A stretch of 64,000 bases of DNA from an uncultured Faecalibacterium sp. (GCA_934512105.1 CAKSWQ010000003.1:8907-72906), one strand, 5' to 3'; shown: positions 48,597 to 57,500, numbered from the stretch's first letter. The notes: a model not told the origin generated them from the sequence alone. Numbers and translations: made by a program.

Positions 48597-49037
48597 ATGG
48601 AAAACCAGAAAAACGACAACCTGAACCTGTTAGAGGCCGTAGTGCAGAACACCGAGATGGGCAAAAACACTCTGGAGCAGATCTTACCCATGACCAACGA
48701 TGTGCAGTTCAAGGCCGAGCTGCTGCGCCAGCGCAACATCTACCACCAGCTGAATCAGGAGGCACACACCGCCATAGAAGCCTGCGGCGGCAGCGCACAG
48801 GGGCAGAGCACCATGGCAAAGCTGAACACGAAAATGGGCATCGGGCTCAAGACCCTTACGGACAAATCCACCCGCAATCTGGCGGAGATGCTCACGCAGG
48901 GCAGCGGCATGGGGGTGGTGGACTGCGTAAAAAGCTGCAAGGACTACCCCAACGCCGCCCCGGGCGCAAAGCGCCTTGCCCAGCGGTTGCAGGATTTTGA
49001 GGAAGATAACCGCATCCAACTGGAACGGTTTTTGTGA
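48597..49037 (+). CDS. Small helical protein of unknown function (ferritin-like/DUF2383-like)
   Basis: 146 residues, predicted almost entirely helical, with NTEMGKNTLEQIL (about 18-30), HQLNQEAHTAIEACG (about 51-65) and a C-terminal LQDFEEDNRIQLERFL. The pattern suggests a four-helix bundle like DUF2383 proteins, but I do not see a complete set of metal ligands. The ribosome site is within a strong hairpin. No certain partner genes. Confidence 0.55.
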   Translation: MENQKNDNLNLLEAVVQNTEMGKNTLEQILPMTNDVQFKAELLRQRNIYHQLNQEAHTAIEACGGSAQGQSTMAKLNTKMGIGLKTLTDKSTRNLAEMLTQGSGMGVVDCVKSCKDYPNAAPGAKRLAQRLQDFEEDNRIQLERFL

Positions 49038-49068
49038 ATGCTGTGCCGCTGCGCAAAATGCGGAGAAC

Positions 49069-49228
49069 GAACTCCCCCAGTCACGGCTGCGCCGTGCCAG
49101 CCCCCTCTGGGATGGGGCCTTTGGCATGGCGGCACAGTTTCAGGCTAAAGCGTAAAGTTTCCGGGCGCGCCAGAGGCTCCCTCCCAGAGGGAGCTGGCAA
49201 AACCGATAGGTTTTGACTGAGGGAGTTC
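49069..49228. repeat. R1 palindromic element
   Basis: GAACTCCCCCAGTCACGGC to GACTGAGGGAGTTC with inner CCAGCCCCCTCTGGGATGGGG and CTCCCTCCCAGAGGGAG. Confidence 0.8.
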
Positions 49229-49283
49229 ACTCTGCCGCAAACAGTCGCTTTCCCCTCTGTGACCCCTCCTGTGAAAATGCAAC

Positions 49284-49318
49284 GTCGGGCAGCCCGCAGG
49301 GCTGCCCGACCTTGTTCT
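49284..49318. terminator. Terminator-like hairpin
   Basis: GTCGGGCAGCCC with GGGCTGCCCGAC and a CTTGTTCT tail, between convergent genes. Confidence 0.7.
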
Positions 49319-49350
49319 GGTTAAAATAATTTTCCGCTATTGCGAAGCAT

Positions 49351-50271
49351 TCACTCCCACAGCTTTTCGGGATACTGACCCTCGGCGGTCTTGCGGGCGA
49401 TGGCCTCCACCACCAGCGGCTTGTCCTCCCGGTAGGTGACGCCGAACCACTTATCAGTGCTGCGCAACACCTGAATTTTCGCCTTGTTCTCCTCGATCAG
49501 CTCGGTCACCACCAGCGGCAGGAAGTACTCGCACTTCAGGGGATTCACCGGCAGATTCTCGGTCAGCCAGCCCGCAAAGCGCTGCTCGGCCTCGTCCAGA
49601 AAGCTCTTGCCGAAGCCCCACAGGTTCATGCTCACAGGGGTATCGCCGGGCAGATCTACCCAGCTCTCGCCGCCGTCCTCAGTGTAGTGTGCGCCGCCAG
49701 CGCAGGGCTCGATGCGGGTGCGCTCGGTCACGCTTTGCAGGGTGCCGTCCTCGTTCTTGATGCACACGCCGCGTGCCACGCTGCCGTTCTCGGACAGGGT
49801 GTTTTTCAGCAGATAGCTGACCATGCAGTAGCGGTAGAAATCATCATCGGCGTGGGTGGACAGGTAATCGTACATCACCTGAAACGCCTCCGGGCCGTAG
49901 TAGTCGTCCGCATTGATGACCGCAAAGGGGCCGTCAATGAGGGGCTTTGCCGCCAGCACGGCATGGCAGGTACCCCATGGCTTTACGCGCCCCTCCGGGA
50001 CGGCAAAGCCTGCGGGCAGCTCTTCCAGCTGCTGGAAGGCATACTTTACATCCATCGCCTTGGCCACGCGGTCGCCGATGGCAGCCTTGAAGGCATCCTC
50101 GATCTCATGCTTGATGACAAAGATCACGGTCTCAAAGCCGGCGCGGCGGGCATCGTAAAGGGAGTAGTCCATAATGACCTGTCCGTTGGGGCCCACCGGG
50201 TCGATCTGTTTCATGCCGCCGTAGCGGCTGCCCATGCCGGCTGCCATGACGACCAGTACCGGTTTATTCAT
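49351..50271 (-). CDS. Nucleotidyltransferase of the sugar-nucleotide type
   Basis: 306 residues. VLVVMAAGMGSRYGGMKQID (about 5-24) is the nucleotide-binding signature of NTP-transferase family proteins such as UTP-glucose-1-phosphate uridylyltransferase, and INADDYYG (about 117-124) holds the metal-binding Asp. It would activate a sugar phosphate or similar head group; the substrate is not clear. GGAGG lies 8 nt before ATG 50271. Single gene. Confidence 0.8.
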   Translation of the reverse strand: MNKPVLVVMAAGMGSRYGGMKQIDPVGPNGQVIMDYSLYDARRAGFETVIFVIKHEIEDAFKAAIGDRVAKAMDVKYAFQQLEELPAGFAVPEGRVKPWGTCHAVLAAKPLIDGPFAVINADDYYGPEAFQVMYDYLSTHADDDFYRYCMVSYLLKNTLSENGSVARGVCIKNEDGTLQSVTERTRIEPCAGGAHYTEDGGESWVDLPGDTPVSMNLWGFGKSFLDEAEQRFAGWLTENLPVNPLKCEYFLPLVVTELIEENKAKIQVLRSTDKWFGVTYREDKPLVVEAIARKTAEGQYPEKLWE

Positions 50272-50406
50272 CTGCATTTCCTCCTGTATCTGCCGGGGTT
50301 TCCGGCGTTGTAGCGTTCTGAGGCTATTATACACTGCTTCGCTGCCCGTGGCAAGGCACAGAGGGCAGGACGATCAGAAATGCGCGGCAGGGCAGCTCCA
50401 TCTATG

Positions 50407-50456
50407 AAAAAGGAGATCGGAAACGCCTGCGGGCGTTTCCGATCTCCTTTTTTTAA
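50407..50456. terminator. Strong bidirectional terminator
   Basis: A 17-bp stem, AAAGGAGATCGGAAACG with CGTTTCCGATCTCCTTT; the loop is CCTGCGGG. Confidence 0.9.
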
Positions 50457-50465
50457 TTTATTCAC

Positions 50466-50972
50466 TCACCCCAGCTGGCTCTGGGTCAGGGACATCCGCT
50501 GGTAGGCGATGCGCGGCGTGCCGTCCTCCACATGGATGATGCCGCAGCGGGTAAAGCCCTCGCTCTCCAGCAGGTGCTGCATCACCTTGTTGTCGGCATG
50601 GGTGTCGGCGCGCAGGCTCTCGCAGTGCTCCAGACACCACTCCACCACCGCCTTGCCGATGCCCTTGTTTTCGCCCGCCGAAGCCAGCCGGTGCAAAGTA
50701 CCGTAGGGCAAAGTGTCGTTGAGCCACTGCCCGTCCTCAATGACCTTGTAGGTGGGGTCCTCGCCAAGGATAAAGGCAAACACCGCCTGCATCCGGCCGT
50801 TTACCATGTACACGAACAGCCGGTTGGTGTCGATATCCTCTTCCAGCAGTTCCGGGCTGGGGTAGCTATCGCCCCATTGGGTAGGATTGCCGTTTTTCGC
50901 CATAAATTCCCGCGCATGAGCATAGACCTCAAGGATCTTTGCCATATCCGCTCTCACTGCTCCGCGAAACAT
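50466..50972 (-). CDS. GNAT-family acetyltransferase
   Basis: 168 residues with a GNAT fold: N-terminal beta-alpha unit (ADMAKILEVYAHARE), central strands, acetyl-CoA motif A LHRLASAGENKGIGKAVVEW (about 93-112), and C-terminal GFTRCGIIHVEDGTPRIAY. It acetylates an unidentified small molecule or protein. GAGAGGATGAGAAG precedes the ATG. Monocistronic. Confidence 0.85.
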   Translation of the reverse strand: MFRGAVRADMAKILEVYAHAREFMAKNGNPTQWGDSYPSPELLEEDIDTNRLFVYMVNGRMQAVFAFILGEDPTYKVIEDGQWLNDTLPYGTLHRLASAGENKGIGKAVVEWCLEHCESLRADTHADNKVMQHLLESEGFTRCGIIHVEDGTPRIAYQRMSLTQSQLG

Positions 50973-51142
50973 CTCTTCTCATCCTCTCTTGCCCGCGCCC
51001 TGCCGCGCGGGGTACATTTGCTTCAGTATAACACAATTTTCCATAAAGCACCAGAATATTCTCCATTTTGCGGCAAAAACAGACCGCCGTGCGCGGGGCG
51101 GCAGCACGGCGGTCGGGGGCAGCAAATCAAAAAAGAGGGGCT

Positions 51143-51541
51143 TCATGCGGTGGGGCGGCGGGTGGTGGTGCCGGTGCGTACCAGTCGGTACTCCCGGGGG
51201 CTCAGGCCGTAGCGCTCGTGGAACAGGCGGTAGAAGTAGCTGGTGTTCTCGTAGCCAACCTGCGCAATGATCTGCTGGATGTTCAGATCGCTGCGGCGCA
51301 GCAGCCGCGCGGCGGTCTCCATGCGGTGCTTTTGCAGCAGTTCCTTGTAGGTGCGCCCGGTCTGGGCGCGCACACATTCGCTGACATACGCCAGCGAAAC
51401 ACCATAAGCCCTTGCCACGTTGGAAAGGCTGGCCTCACGATAATTGTGGGTGATCTCCTGCAGCGCCGCCTGCACCAGTGCATCGCGGCTCACAGCCTCC
51501 ATGCGGGCTTGCTGCGGGGAGCGTTCAAGCTTTGCCATCAT
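51143..51541 (-). CDS. Stand-alone AraC-type DNA-binding protein
   Basis: 132 residues: two HTH motifs (LSNVARAYGVSLAYVSECVRA, about 38; LNIQQIIAQVGYENTSYFYRLF, about 85-106) with no sensory domain. The family normally carries about 150-200 further N-terminal residues, so this is a MarA/SoxS-sized regulator. GGAGG lies 9 nt before ATG 51541. Target genes are unknown. Confidence 0.8.
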   Translation of the reverse strand: MMAKLERSPQQARMEAVSRDALVQAALQEITHNYREASLSNVARAYGVSLAYVSECVRAQTGRTYKELLQKHRMETAARLLRRSDLNIQQIIAQVGYENTSYFYRLFHERYGLSPREYRLVRTGTTTRRPTA

Positions 51542-51750
51542 TGTATCTGTCCTCCGTAACGGTGCGGCGGGCGGGGGACTGGGGGAAGCCGGACCACCCG
51601 CCGCACGATAACTGCGGAGCCCTTTCCGGGCTCTTATACCCTGAATACGAATCACCCGCCGCAAACATTGCAGGAAAACTAAAAATTTTTTAGTAAATTT
51701 TCGTTGTAGGGGAGAGAGGACGATTTAAAATGGCTTCCGCTGCGCTCTAG

Positions 51751-51862
51751 CCATATTCAGCGGAAAAAATATTTTAAATTTCGCGTTTGTCGCGCTCTGC
51801 GGAGCGCTCCAAACGCCTTTTCACGGGAGGGGTCGTGGAGGGAAACTGCATTTGCAGCGCCG
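51751..51862 (+). ncRNA. R3 element, copy B (candidate structured RNA)
   Basis: AGCGGAAAAAATATTTT, a hairpin (CGTTTG...CAAACG around GCGCTC-tgcg-GAGCGC), CTTTTCACGGGAGGGGTCG, then GGGAAAC and a CTGCA-tt-TGCAG stem. The same order as copy A, with different stems. A third stem GCGCCGC/GCGGCGC follows. The stretch 51542-51750 holds no gene. Confidence 0.4.
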
Positions 51863-51898
51863 CTTTCTGCGAAAGCGCGGCGCTGCGGGAAGCGTCCT

Positions 51899-52050
51899 CG
51901 CCCTCTCAGGCGCTAACGCGCCAGCTCTCCCAAGGGGAGAGCCCTTGGCATGGCGGATACAGTTTCCGGCTAAAGTGCAAAGTATACGGTCTCGCCAGAG
52001 CCTCTCCCTTTGGGAGAGGTGGCACGGCGTATGCCGTGACGGAGAGGGCG
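51899..52050. repeat. R1 palindromic element
   Basis: GCCCTCTCAGGCGC to GACGGAGAGGGC with inner CCAGCTCTCCCAAGGGGAGA and CTCTCCCTTTGGGAGAGG. Confidence 0.8.
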
Positions 52051-52078
52051 AGCCCGTTTGGGATTTTCCTCCCCACAG

Positions 52079-52114
52079 AAAAAGGCTGCCTGCCGGGTGG
52101 CAGACAGCCTTTTC
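52079..52114 (-). terminator. Terminator of the pst operon
   Basis: AAAGGCTGcCTGCC with GGCAGaCAGCCTTT; the T run on the minus strand is CCTTTTTC. Confidence 0.75.
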
Positions 52115-52160
52115 CAGAAGAAAATAAGGAAAACACGCGCCCAAAGGGGCAGAGTGAGTA

Positions 52161-52829
52161 TCAGAACATGCTTTCGTCCTTGTAGCGCCCGGTGCGCACG
52201 AACTGCACCCACTCGGCTACGTTCACGGCGTGGTCGCCGATGCGCTCCAGATACTTGATGACCATCAGAAGATCCAGCGCGGCGTCCACCTTGGCGGGGT
52301 CGGCGGCGATCTCCTGTGCCAGCGTGTGCTTGATGGCGTTGAAGTCGTAGTCCACGGCGTCGTCTGCGGCGATGACGCGGCGGGCGGCAATCTCGTCCTC
52401 GGCGGTCAGGGCAGCCATGGCGTCTATGATCATCTGGTAGGCCTTGCGTCCCATGGCGATGGCCTGACTGACGGCGGGGTCGCCCTCCTTGCGCACGGTG
52501 ACCAGATGGGGGATGATCTCGGCGATATCCGAGGCGTGGTCGCCCATGCGCTCGATGTCGGTGACCACCTTCATGGCGGTGGAAATGTGGCGCAGGTCGC
52601 CCGCTACCGGCTGCTGGCGCAGCAGCAAGGTCATGCAGCGGTGCTCGATGTCCCGCTCCATGTTGTTGATGCGGTCATCCCCCTGCACGATCTTCTGGGC
52701 GGCTACGGTGTCGGCGGTGCACAGCGCTTCCAGCGCGTTCTCCACGGCCTCGGCGGCGTTCTGCCCCATCTCCACCAGTGCGGTCCTGAGGGCTTCCAGA
52801 TCGCTGTCGTATTGTTTGCGAATGCTCAT
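52161..52829 (-). CDS. phoU: Phosphate-signalling adaptor PhoU
   Basis: 222 residues, two three-helix bundles, each with the PhoU metal-binding segment (about 75-95 MKVVTDIERMGDHASDIAE, and about 190-205 KYLERIGDHAVNVAE). It restrains Pst transport and the PhoR kinase when phosphate is plentiful. Last gene of the pst operon. Confidence 0.95.
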   Translation of the reverse strand: MSIRKQYDSDLEALRTALVEMGQNAAEAVENALEALCTADTVAAQKIVQGDDRINNMERDIEHRCMTLLLRQQPVAGDLRHISTAMKVVTDIERMGDHASDIAEIIPHLVTVRKEGDPAVSQAIAMGRKAYQMIIDAMAALTAEDEIAARRVIAADDAVDYDFNAIKHTLAQEIAADPAKVDAALDLLMVIKYLERIGDHAVNVAEWVQFVRTGRYKDESMF

Positions 52830-52848
52830 TGCTTTGTTCCTCCCTGCA

Positions 52849-53616
52849 TTAACCGAACCGGCCGGAGATGTAGTCCTCGGTGCGCTTGTCCCGGGGCGTG
52901 CTGAAGATCTGGTTCGTGGGGCCCACCTCTACCAGTTCTCCCAGCAGGAAGAAGGCGGTGCGGTCGCTGATACGGGCAGCCTGCTGCATATTGTGGGTGA
53001 CGATGACCACGGTGTAGTTCTTTTTCAGCTCGCTCATCAGCTCTTCCACCTTCATGGTAGAGCCGGGGTCCAGTGCGCTGGTGGGCTCGTCCATCAGCAG
53101 CACCTCGGGCTTGACCGCCAGGGCGCGGGCGATGCAAAGACGCTGCTGCTGCCCGCCGGAAAGGCCAAGGGCGCTCTTTTTCAGGCGGTCCTTCACCTCG
53201 TCCCACAGGGCTGCGCCCCGCAGCGAGCTTTCCACCAGCTCGTCCAGCTCGGCCTTATTGCGCACGCCGTGCAGCTTGGGGCCGTAGGTGATGTTGTCGT
53301 AGATGCTCATGGGGAAGGGGTTTGCCTTCTGGAACACCATGCCCACGCGGCGGCGCAGGTCGGTCAGCTCCATCTCGCGGGCAAAGATGTCCTCGCCCTT
53401 CAGCCGGACATCACCCTCGATGCGCACGCCCGGCACAAGGTCGTTCATGCGGTTGAGGGTCTTTAAAAAGGTGGATTTGCCGCAGCCGGAGGGGCCAATG
53501 AGTGCGGTGATCTCCCGCTCGCCCACATCCAGCGAAATGCTCTTCAGTGCCTTGAAGTCGCCGTACCAGAGGTTCAGATCCTTTGCCGATATCACCGGCA
53601 CATTTGTGTTTTCCAT
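52849..53616 (-). CDS. pstB: Phosphate ABC transporter ATPase PstB
   Basis: 255 residues. Walker [10 protein letters not shown] (about 40-48), signature LSGGQQQR (about 149-156), Walker [13 protein letters not shown] (about 169-180) and the H-loop VTHNMQQA. It powers phosphate uptake through PstAC. GAGGT precedes ATG 53616. An R1 element sits between it and pstA. Confidence 0.97.
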   Translation of the reverse strand: MENTNVPVISAKDLNLWYGDFKALKSISLDVGEREITALIGPSGCGKSTFLKTLNRMNDLVPGVRIEGDVRLKGEDIFAREMELTDLRRRVGMVFQKANPFPMSIYDNITYGPKLHGVRNKAELDELVESSLRGAALWDEVKDRLKKSALGLSGGQQQRLCIARALAVKPEVLLMDEPTSALDPGSTMKVEELMSELKKNYTVVIVTHNMQQAARISDRTAFFLLGELVEVGPTNQIFSTPRDKRTEDYISGRFG

Positions 53617-53642
53617 AGAGTACCTCATATTGAATTGGGACG

Positions 53643-53715
53643 AACCCTCTCAGGCGCTGCGCGCCAGCTCCCCCGAAGGGGGAGCTGGCATTGCGAAGCA
53701 ATGACTGAGAGGGTT
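53643..53715. repeat. Short R1 element inside the pst operon
   Basis: AACCCTCTCAGGCGC to GACTGAGAGGGTT around CCAGCTCCCCCGAAGGGGG; it is a minimal perfect palindrome of the family. Confidence 0.85.
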
Positions 53716-53728
53716 TCTCGTTCTCTTT

Positions 53729-54586
53729 TTACTGCTTCTGTTTCAGTTTTGTTTTAGCCAGACGTGCTGCCAGATTGATGAGCAGCACCAGCACCAGCAG
53801 CACTGCGCCGATGCCCCATGCGGAGGTGAAATCGCCGTCCTCAAAGGCGCGCAGATACAGCAGCACCGACAGGGTGGCACCGTTGGAGGTGTAGGCCTTG
53901 AATACGCTCTTGGCGATCACCTCTGCCGCACCGGCGGTGAACAGCAGCGCGGCGCTTTCGCCCACGATGCGTCCTACCGCCAGAATGCAGCCGGTGACGA
54001 TGCCGTCGATGCTGCAGGGCAGCACGATGGTGCGGATGATGTGCCACTTGCCTGCACCCAGACCCATGGCACCCTCACGGTAGCCCTGCGGCACCGTTTT
54101 GAGGGATTCCTGCGTGGTGCGGATGATGGTGGGCAGGTTCATCACCACCAGCGTCAGACTGCCGGACAGCAGACAGGTCTGGAAGCCCAGCGCCTGACTG
54201 AATACCAGCATACCTACCAAGCCGTAGATGATGCTGGGGATACCGGCCAGCGTTTCGTTGGTGAACTCGATGACCTCGATGAGCCGCCGGTTAGAGGCGT
54301 ATTCGGTCAGGTAGACCGCCGCACCCACGCCCAGCGGCAATACGATGAGCAGTGTCAGCAGGATGACATACAGGGTGTTGAGGATGGCGGGCAGGATGCC
54401 GTCCGTCTTTTTCAGCACACTGGCAGTGGTGGAAAGGAACTTCCAGCTGATGTGAGGGATGCCCCGCACCAGCACTAAGCCGATGATCCCGGCCACCAGC
54501 ACCATTACCAGCACTGCGCTTGCCCAGACCAGCACGGTCATCACCCGGTTCCATGCCCGGCGGGAGGGCGAAAAGCCGTTATTCAT
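53729..54586 (-). CDS. pstA: Phosphate ABC transporter permease PstA
   Basis: 285 residues, six membrane helices, BPD_transp_1 EAA-type loop (EGAMGLGAGKWHIIRTIVLP, about 180-199). With PstC it forms the membrane channel. Overlaps the end of pstC by 8 nt. Confidence 0.95.
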   Translation of the reverse strand: MNNGFSPSRRAWNRVMTVLVWASAVLVMVLVAGIIGLVLVRGIPHISWKFLSTTASVLKKTDGILPAILNTLYVILLTLLIVLPLGVGAAVYLTEYASNRRLIEVIEFTNETLAGIPSIIYGLVGMLVFSQALGFQTCLLSGSLTLVVMNLPTIIRTTQESLKTVPQGYREGAMGLGAGKWHIIRTIVLPCSIDGIVTGCILAVGRIVGESAALLFTAGAAEVIAKSVFKAYTSNGATLSVLLYLRAFEDGDFTSAWGIGAVLLVLVLLINLAARLAKTKLKQKQ

Positions 54587-55493
54587 CGCGGTTGCCTCCC
54601 TTCAGTACCACATTCAGCACAACATTGATAAGCATGATGAACACGAACAGCACCAGCGCGATGCTGAACAGTGCCTGCCGCTGCAAGCCGCCGGCGTAGC
54701 TCATTTCCTTGGCGATGGCGGTGGTCAGCAGGGTGACGCTGCGGAACAGGCTGTCCGGCATATTGGGGCTGTTGCCCGCCACCATCATCACAGCCATGGC
54801 CTCGCCGATGGCGCGGCCGATGCCCAGCACAACGCCTGCGGCAATGCCGCTTTTGGCTGCCGGGATGCTGATCTTGAACCATGTTTCGGTGTCGGTAGCG
54901 CCCAGCGCCAGACTGCCCTGCTCATACTCCGGCGGCACGGCGTTGAGCGCCGTCACCGACACGGACACGATGCTGGGCAGGATCATAATGGAAAGCACCA
55001 CGATGGCGCTGAGCAGGCAGGCACCGGAGGCTTTGCCGAAGATCTTTGCCACGGCGGGCACCAGCACCTGCATACCCAAAAGGCCGAACACCACGCTGGG
55101 GATGCCGGACAGCAGCTCGATGGCGGTGACCACCACGGTGCGCAGCTTGGGGTCTGCGGCCTTGGAGAGGAACACTGCCGTCAGCAGGCCGATGGGCACG
55201 CCGATGATGGTAGCGCCCAGCGTGCCGTAGACACTGGACAGGATGAAGGGCAGGATGCCGAACAGCGGCTCTGCCGCGGTGGACGCCCATTTGGTGCCGA
55301 ACAGGAATTTGAAAATGCCGATCTTATGGATAGCCGGTACGCCGGAGACCACCATGTACACCGAGATGAGCACCACACAGCACACCGCCAGCATTCCGCA
55401 CAGGAAGAAGATGAAATTCATCACCGCTTCCAGCCAGTCGGCGGGGGTGCGGGGCAGCCGCACCCGGCGCAGAGAAGAGGTTGTATTTTTCAT
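54579..55493 (-). CDS. pstC: Phosphate ABC transporter permease PstC
   Basis: 304 residues, six membrane helices, EAA loop YEQGSLALGATDTETWFKIS (about 189-208). Partner of PstA. It follows pstS after a gap of about 315 nt that contains an R2 repeat. The ATG follows AGGATC. Confidence 0.95.
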   Translation of the reverse strand: MKNTTSSLRRVRLPRTPADWLEAVMNFIFFLCGMLAVCCVVLISVYMVVSGVPAIHKIGIFKFLFGTKWASTAAEPLFGILPFILSSVYGTLGATIIGVPIGLLTAVFLSKAADPKLRTVVVTAIELLSGIPSVVFGLLGMQVLVPAVAKIFGKASGACLLSAIVVLSIMILPSIVSVSVTALNAVPPEYEQGSLALGATDTETWFKISIPAAKSGIAAGVVLGIGRAIGEAMAVMMVAGNSPNMPDSLFRSVTLLTTAIAKEMSYAGGLQRQALFSIALVLFVFIMLINVVLNVVLKGGNRDE

Positions 55494-55606
55494 AACGTGA
55501 TCCTATAAAAAGCCGCACCAGCCCAGCCTTTTAGGGCAGGCCGACGCGGCAGTTCTCTTGTTCAGATGCGGGGCAGGGTGGTTCACCGGGGAGCTTTCCC
55601 CGCGAA

Positions 55607-55722
55607 ATAACGGGTTGCGGCACCCAGCAGTTGCTTCGCTTTCGCTTGCATCTTGCTGGCCGCGGCCCCAACAGCAGCTCCTTGTTTCCGCCACTGGCGG
55701 CAGTCGCTGCTGTTGCAGGGCT
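55607..55722 (+). repeat. R2 dispersed repeat, copy B
   Basis: Shares TAACGGGTTGCGGC, TCTTGCTGGCCGC, GCCCCAACA and TTTCCGCCACTGGCGGC with copy A (25518-25640). It lies in the pstS-pstC gap, flanked by CCGGGGAG/CTCCCCGG arms at about 55588 and 55778. Confidence 0.6.
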
Positions 55723-55808
55723 TCCAGCTCCCGCCCTATTGCCTGCGGCAACAGGGTCCCACCCTCGGATCATTCGCCGGGGAAACTCCCCGGCAAACCA
55801 CCCGGTAA

Positions 55809-56702
55809 TTACTCGTTCACGGGCACAGCGCCTGCGGTGCGGATGAGGTCGGCAGCGTCCTTGCTGGTGGCAAAGTCCACAAAGGCCTGTGCCTGCTCAG
55901 ACAGGGTGACGCTCTTGTTGGTGACGAACACGAAGGGACGCTGGATCTTGTAGCTGCCGTCCTTGACGGTGTCCTCGCTGCACTCCACACCCTCCACGGT
56001 GACCATGGCAACGGTGTCGCCCACAGCGGACAGAGAAGCGTAGCCGATGGCCAGCGGGTTTGCCTCCACAGCGCTGATGACAGCGCCGGTAGCGGTCAGC
56101 TCCTGTGCGTACTTGCAGCTGTCCTTCACGTCCACGATGCTCTCAAAGCCATCGCGGGTGCCGGAACCGGCCTCACGGCCCACCAGAACGATCTCGCCGT
56201 CGTCGCCGCCGACATCCTTCCAGTTGGTGATCTCGCCGGTGAACATCTTCTTGAGCTGCTCCACGGACAGGTCAGCGACCTTGCTGTCCTTGTTCACAAC
56301 GATGGCGATGCCGTCCAGCGCCACGGTGGTGCCGTCCACATCGTTCTTCTCATCGTCCTTCAGGGCGCGGGAGGACAGGCCGATGTCCAAGGTCTTGTCG
56401 GTAGCGCCGGTGATGCCTGCGCCGGAACCGGTGGGGTCGTAGCTGACGGTGACGCCCGGCTCGACCTCGGCAAAGCCCTCGGTCAGGGCAGCGATGACGT
56501 TCTTCATGGAAGTGGAACCGCCGGTAGCAACGTTGCCGCTCAGGGTACCGGCTGCCTGCTCAGCAGTGGAAGAAGCGGTGGTGGAAGCGGAAGCAGCGGC
56601 GGTGGATGCAGAAGAAGCAGAACCGCCGCAGGCAGTCAGGGCAGCAGCCGCAGCAGCTGCACCGCAAACAGTCAGAAACGAACGACGAGAGATCTTTTTC
56701 AT
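55809..56702 (-). CDS. pstS: Phosphate-binding lipoprotein PstS
   Basis: 297 residues. The leader has SRRSFLTV and a lipobox LTAC (about residue 24), followed by a Ser/Ala-rich linker and a periplasmic-binding fold with GSTSMKNVI (about 63-71), DPTGSGAGITGA (about 91-102) and GREAGSGTRDGFE (about 175-187), the phosphate contacts. It captures phosphate for PstCAB. GGAGGA precedes the ATG, and a terminator-like hairpin lies immediately upstream. Confidence 0.95.
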   Translation of the reverse strand: MKKISRRSFLTVCGAAAAAAALTACGGSASSASTAAASASTTASSTAEQAAGTLSGNVATGGSTSMKNVIAALTEGFAEVEPGVTVSYDPTGSGAGITGATDKTLDIGLSSRALKDDEKNDVDGTTVALDGIAIVVNKDSKVADLSVEQLKKMFTGEITNWKDVGGDDGEIVLVGREAGSGTRDGFESIVDVKDSCKYAQELTATGAVISAVEANPLAIGYASLSAVGDTVAMVTVEGVECSEDTVKDGSYKIQRPFVFVTNKSVTLSEQAQAFVDFATSKDAADLIRTAGAVPVNE

Positions 56703-56720
56703 GATAGATTTTCCTCCATT

Positions 56721-56742
56721 AAAAACCCGGGCTCCCGCCCGG
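56721..56742 (-). promoter_or_regulatory. Terminator-like hairpin before pstS
   Basis: On the minus strand CCGGGC-ggga-GCCCGG followed by GTTTTT, ending just before the GGAGG ribosome site. It could attenuate the operon. Confidence 0.5.
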
Positions 56743-56883
56743 CACTGTCTTTTTGTGTTTTCCTTGGGAACGGCCTTATTCTACCGCTTTGCCGCCCTTG
56801 CTGCGACCATGGCCGTGCAAAAAGTGCGTAAAACTTTGTGCATACTGCCAGCCCCAATGTAAAGAACAGGTAATGCGGCACAA

Positions 56884-56929
56884 AACAAAAAGCCGCCGGG
56901 CGCTCCTGTTTCCAGAAGTGCCCGGCGGC
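56884..56929 (-). terminator. Terminator of the lipoprotein gene pair
   Basis: GCCGCCGGGC (56892-56901) and GCCCGGCGGC (56920-56929), then CTTTTTGTTTT on the minus strand. Confidence 0.8.
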
Positions 56930-56944
56930 GGGGTGTATTCGGTT

Positions 56945-57448
56945 TTACTCTACGCTGCCCGTTACGTTTTTGCCGTTGTTTCCATAGAGGAATACAGCGG
57001 TTTTGCCATTGTAGCGCACACGCAGTTCATAAGTGCCGGTGCTGTTCTTTTCCGACACATTTTTCTTTGTTTCCAGAAAGAACTCCTGCGAGCCATTGTA
57101 GTCGATCGTCTGCCCCGGCTCTGCAACCAGTTCCTTCTTCTTGAAATACAGCGTTTCCTTTGCATCTGCCTCGCGGAAGATGCAGGTAATGTCCTCCGGT
57201 TTGATGACTACCTTTTCGGCACTGTTGTTCTGGATGGTGAACTGCGTCCAGTAGGTCAGCTGCCTGACTATGCCGTCGCCCAGGCCGCCGCCCAGAAACG
57301 GCGTTGCACAGATAAAGGTGACATCACCGATCTTCGCTACGCCGCTGGTCTTGTCGATCACGGTATCCCCGCAGCCGGTCAAAGCCCCTGCGGCGGTCAG
57401 CACCAGCGCCCCGGCGCTGAGCTTGAGAAATGTTCTGCGGTCGATCAT
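56945..57448 (-). CDS. Lipoprotein of unknown function with Tat-like leader
   Basis: 167 residues: leader DRRTFLKLSAG and lipobox LTGC (about residue 26). The mature part has a beta-rich pattern (FTIQNNSAEKVVIKPEDI) like DUF4352-type immunoglobulin-like lipoproteins. GGAGG lies before the ATG. It lies about 52 nt downstream of a second, similar lipoprotein gene and is probably co-transcribed with it. Confidence 0.6.
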   Translation of the reverse strand: MIDRRTFLKLSAGALVLTAAGALTGCGDTVIDKTSGVAKIGDVTFICATPFLGGGLGDGIVRQLTYWTQFTIQNNSAEKVVIKPEDITCIFREADAKETLYFKKKELVAEPGQTIDYNGSQEFFLETKKNVSEKNSTGTYELRVRYNGKTAVFLYGNNGKNVTGSVE

Positions 57449-57500
57449 AGCAATGCACCTCCTGTATCGGGTATCCCTCAGATAACTTTGTTCTGCAGGA

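Noticed and set aside
51787..52185. 132-codon open frame through R3 and R1
   Set aside because: It is built of repeat sequence shared with other intergenic regions and has no ribosome site.
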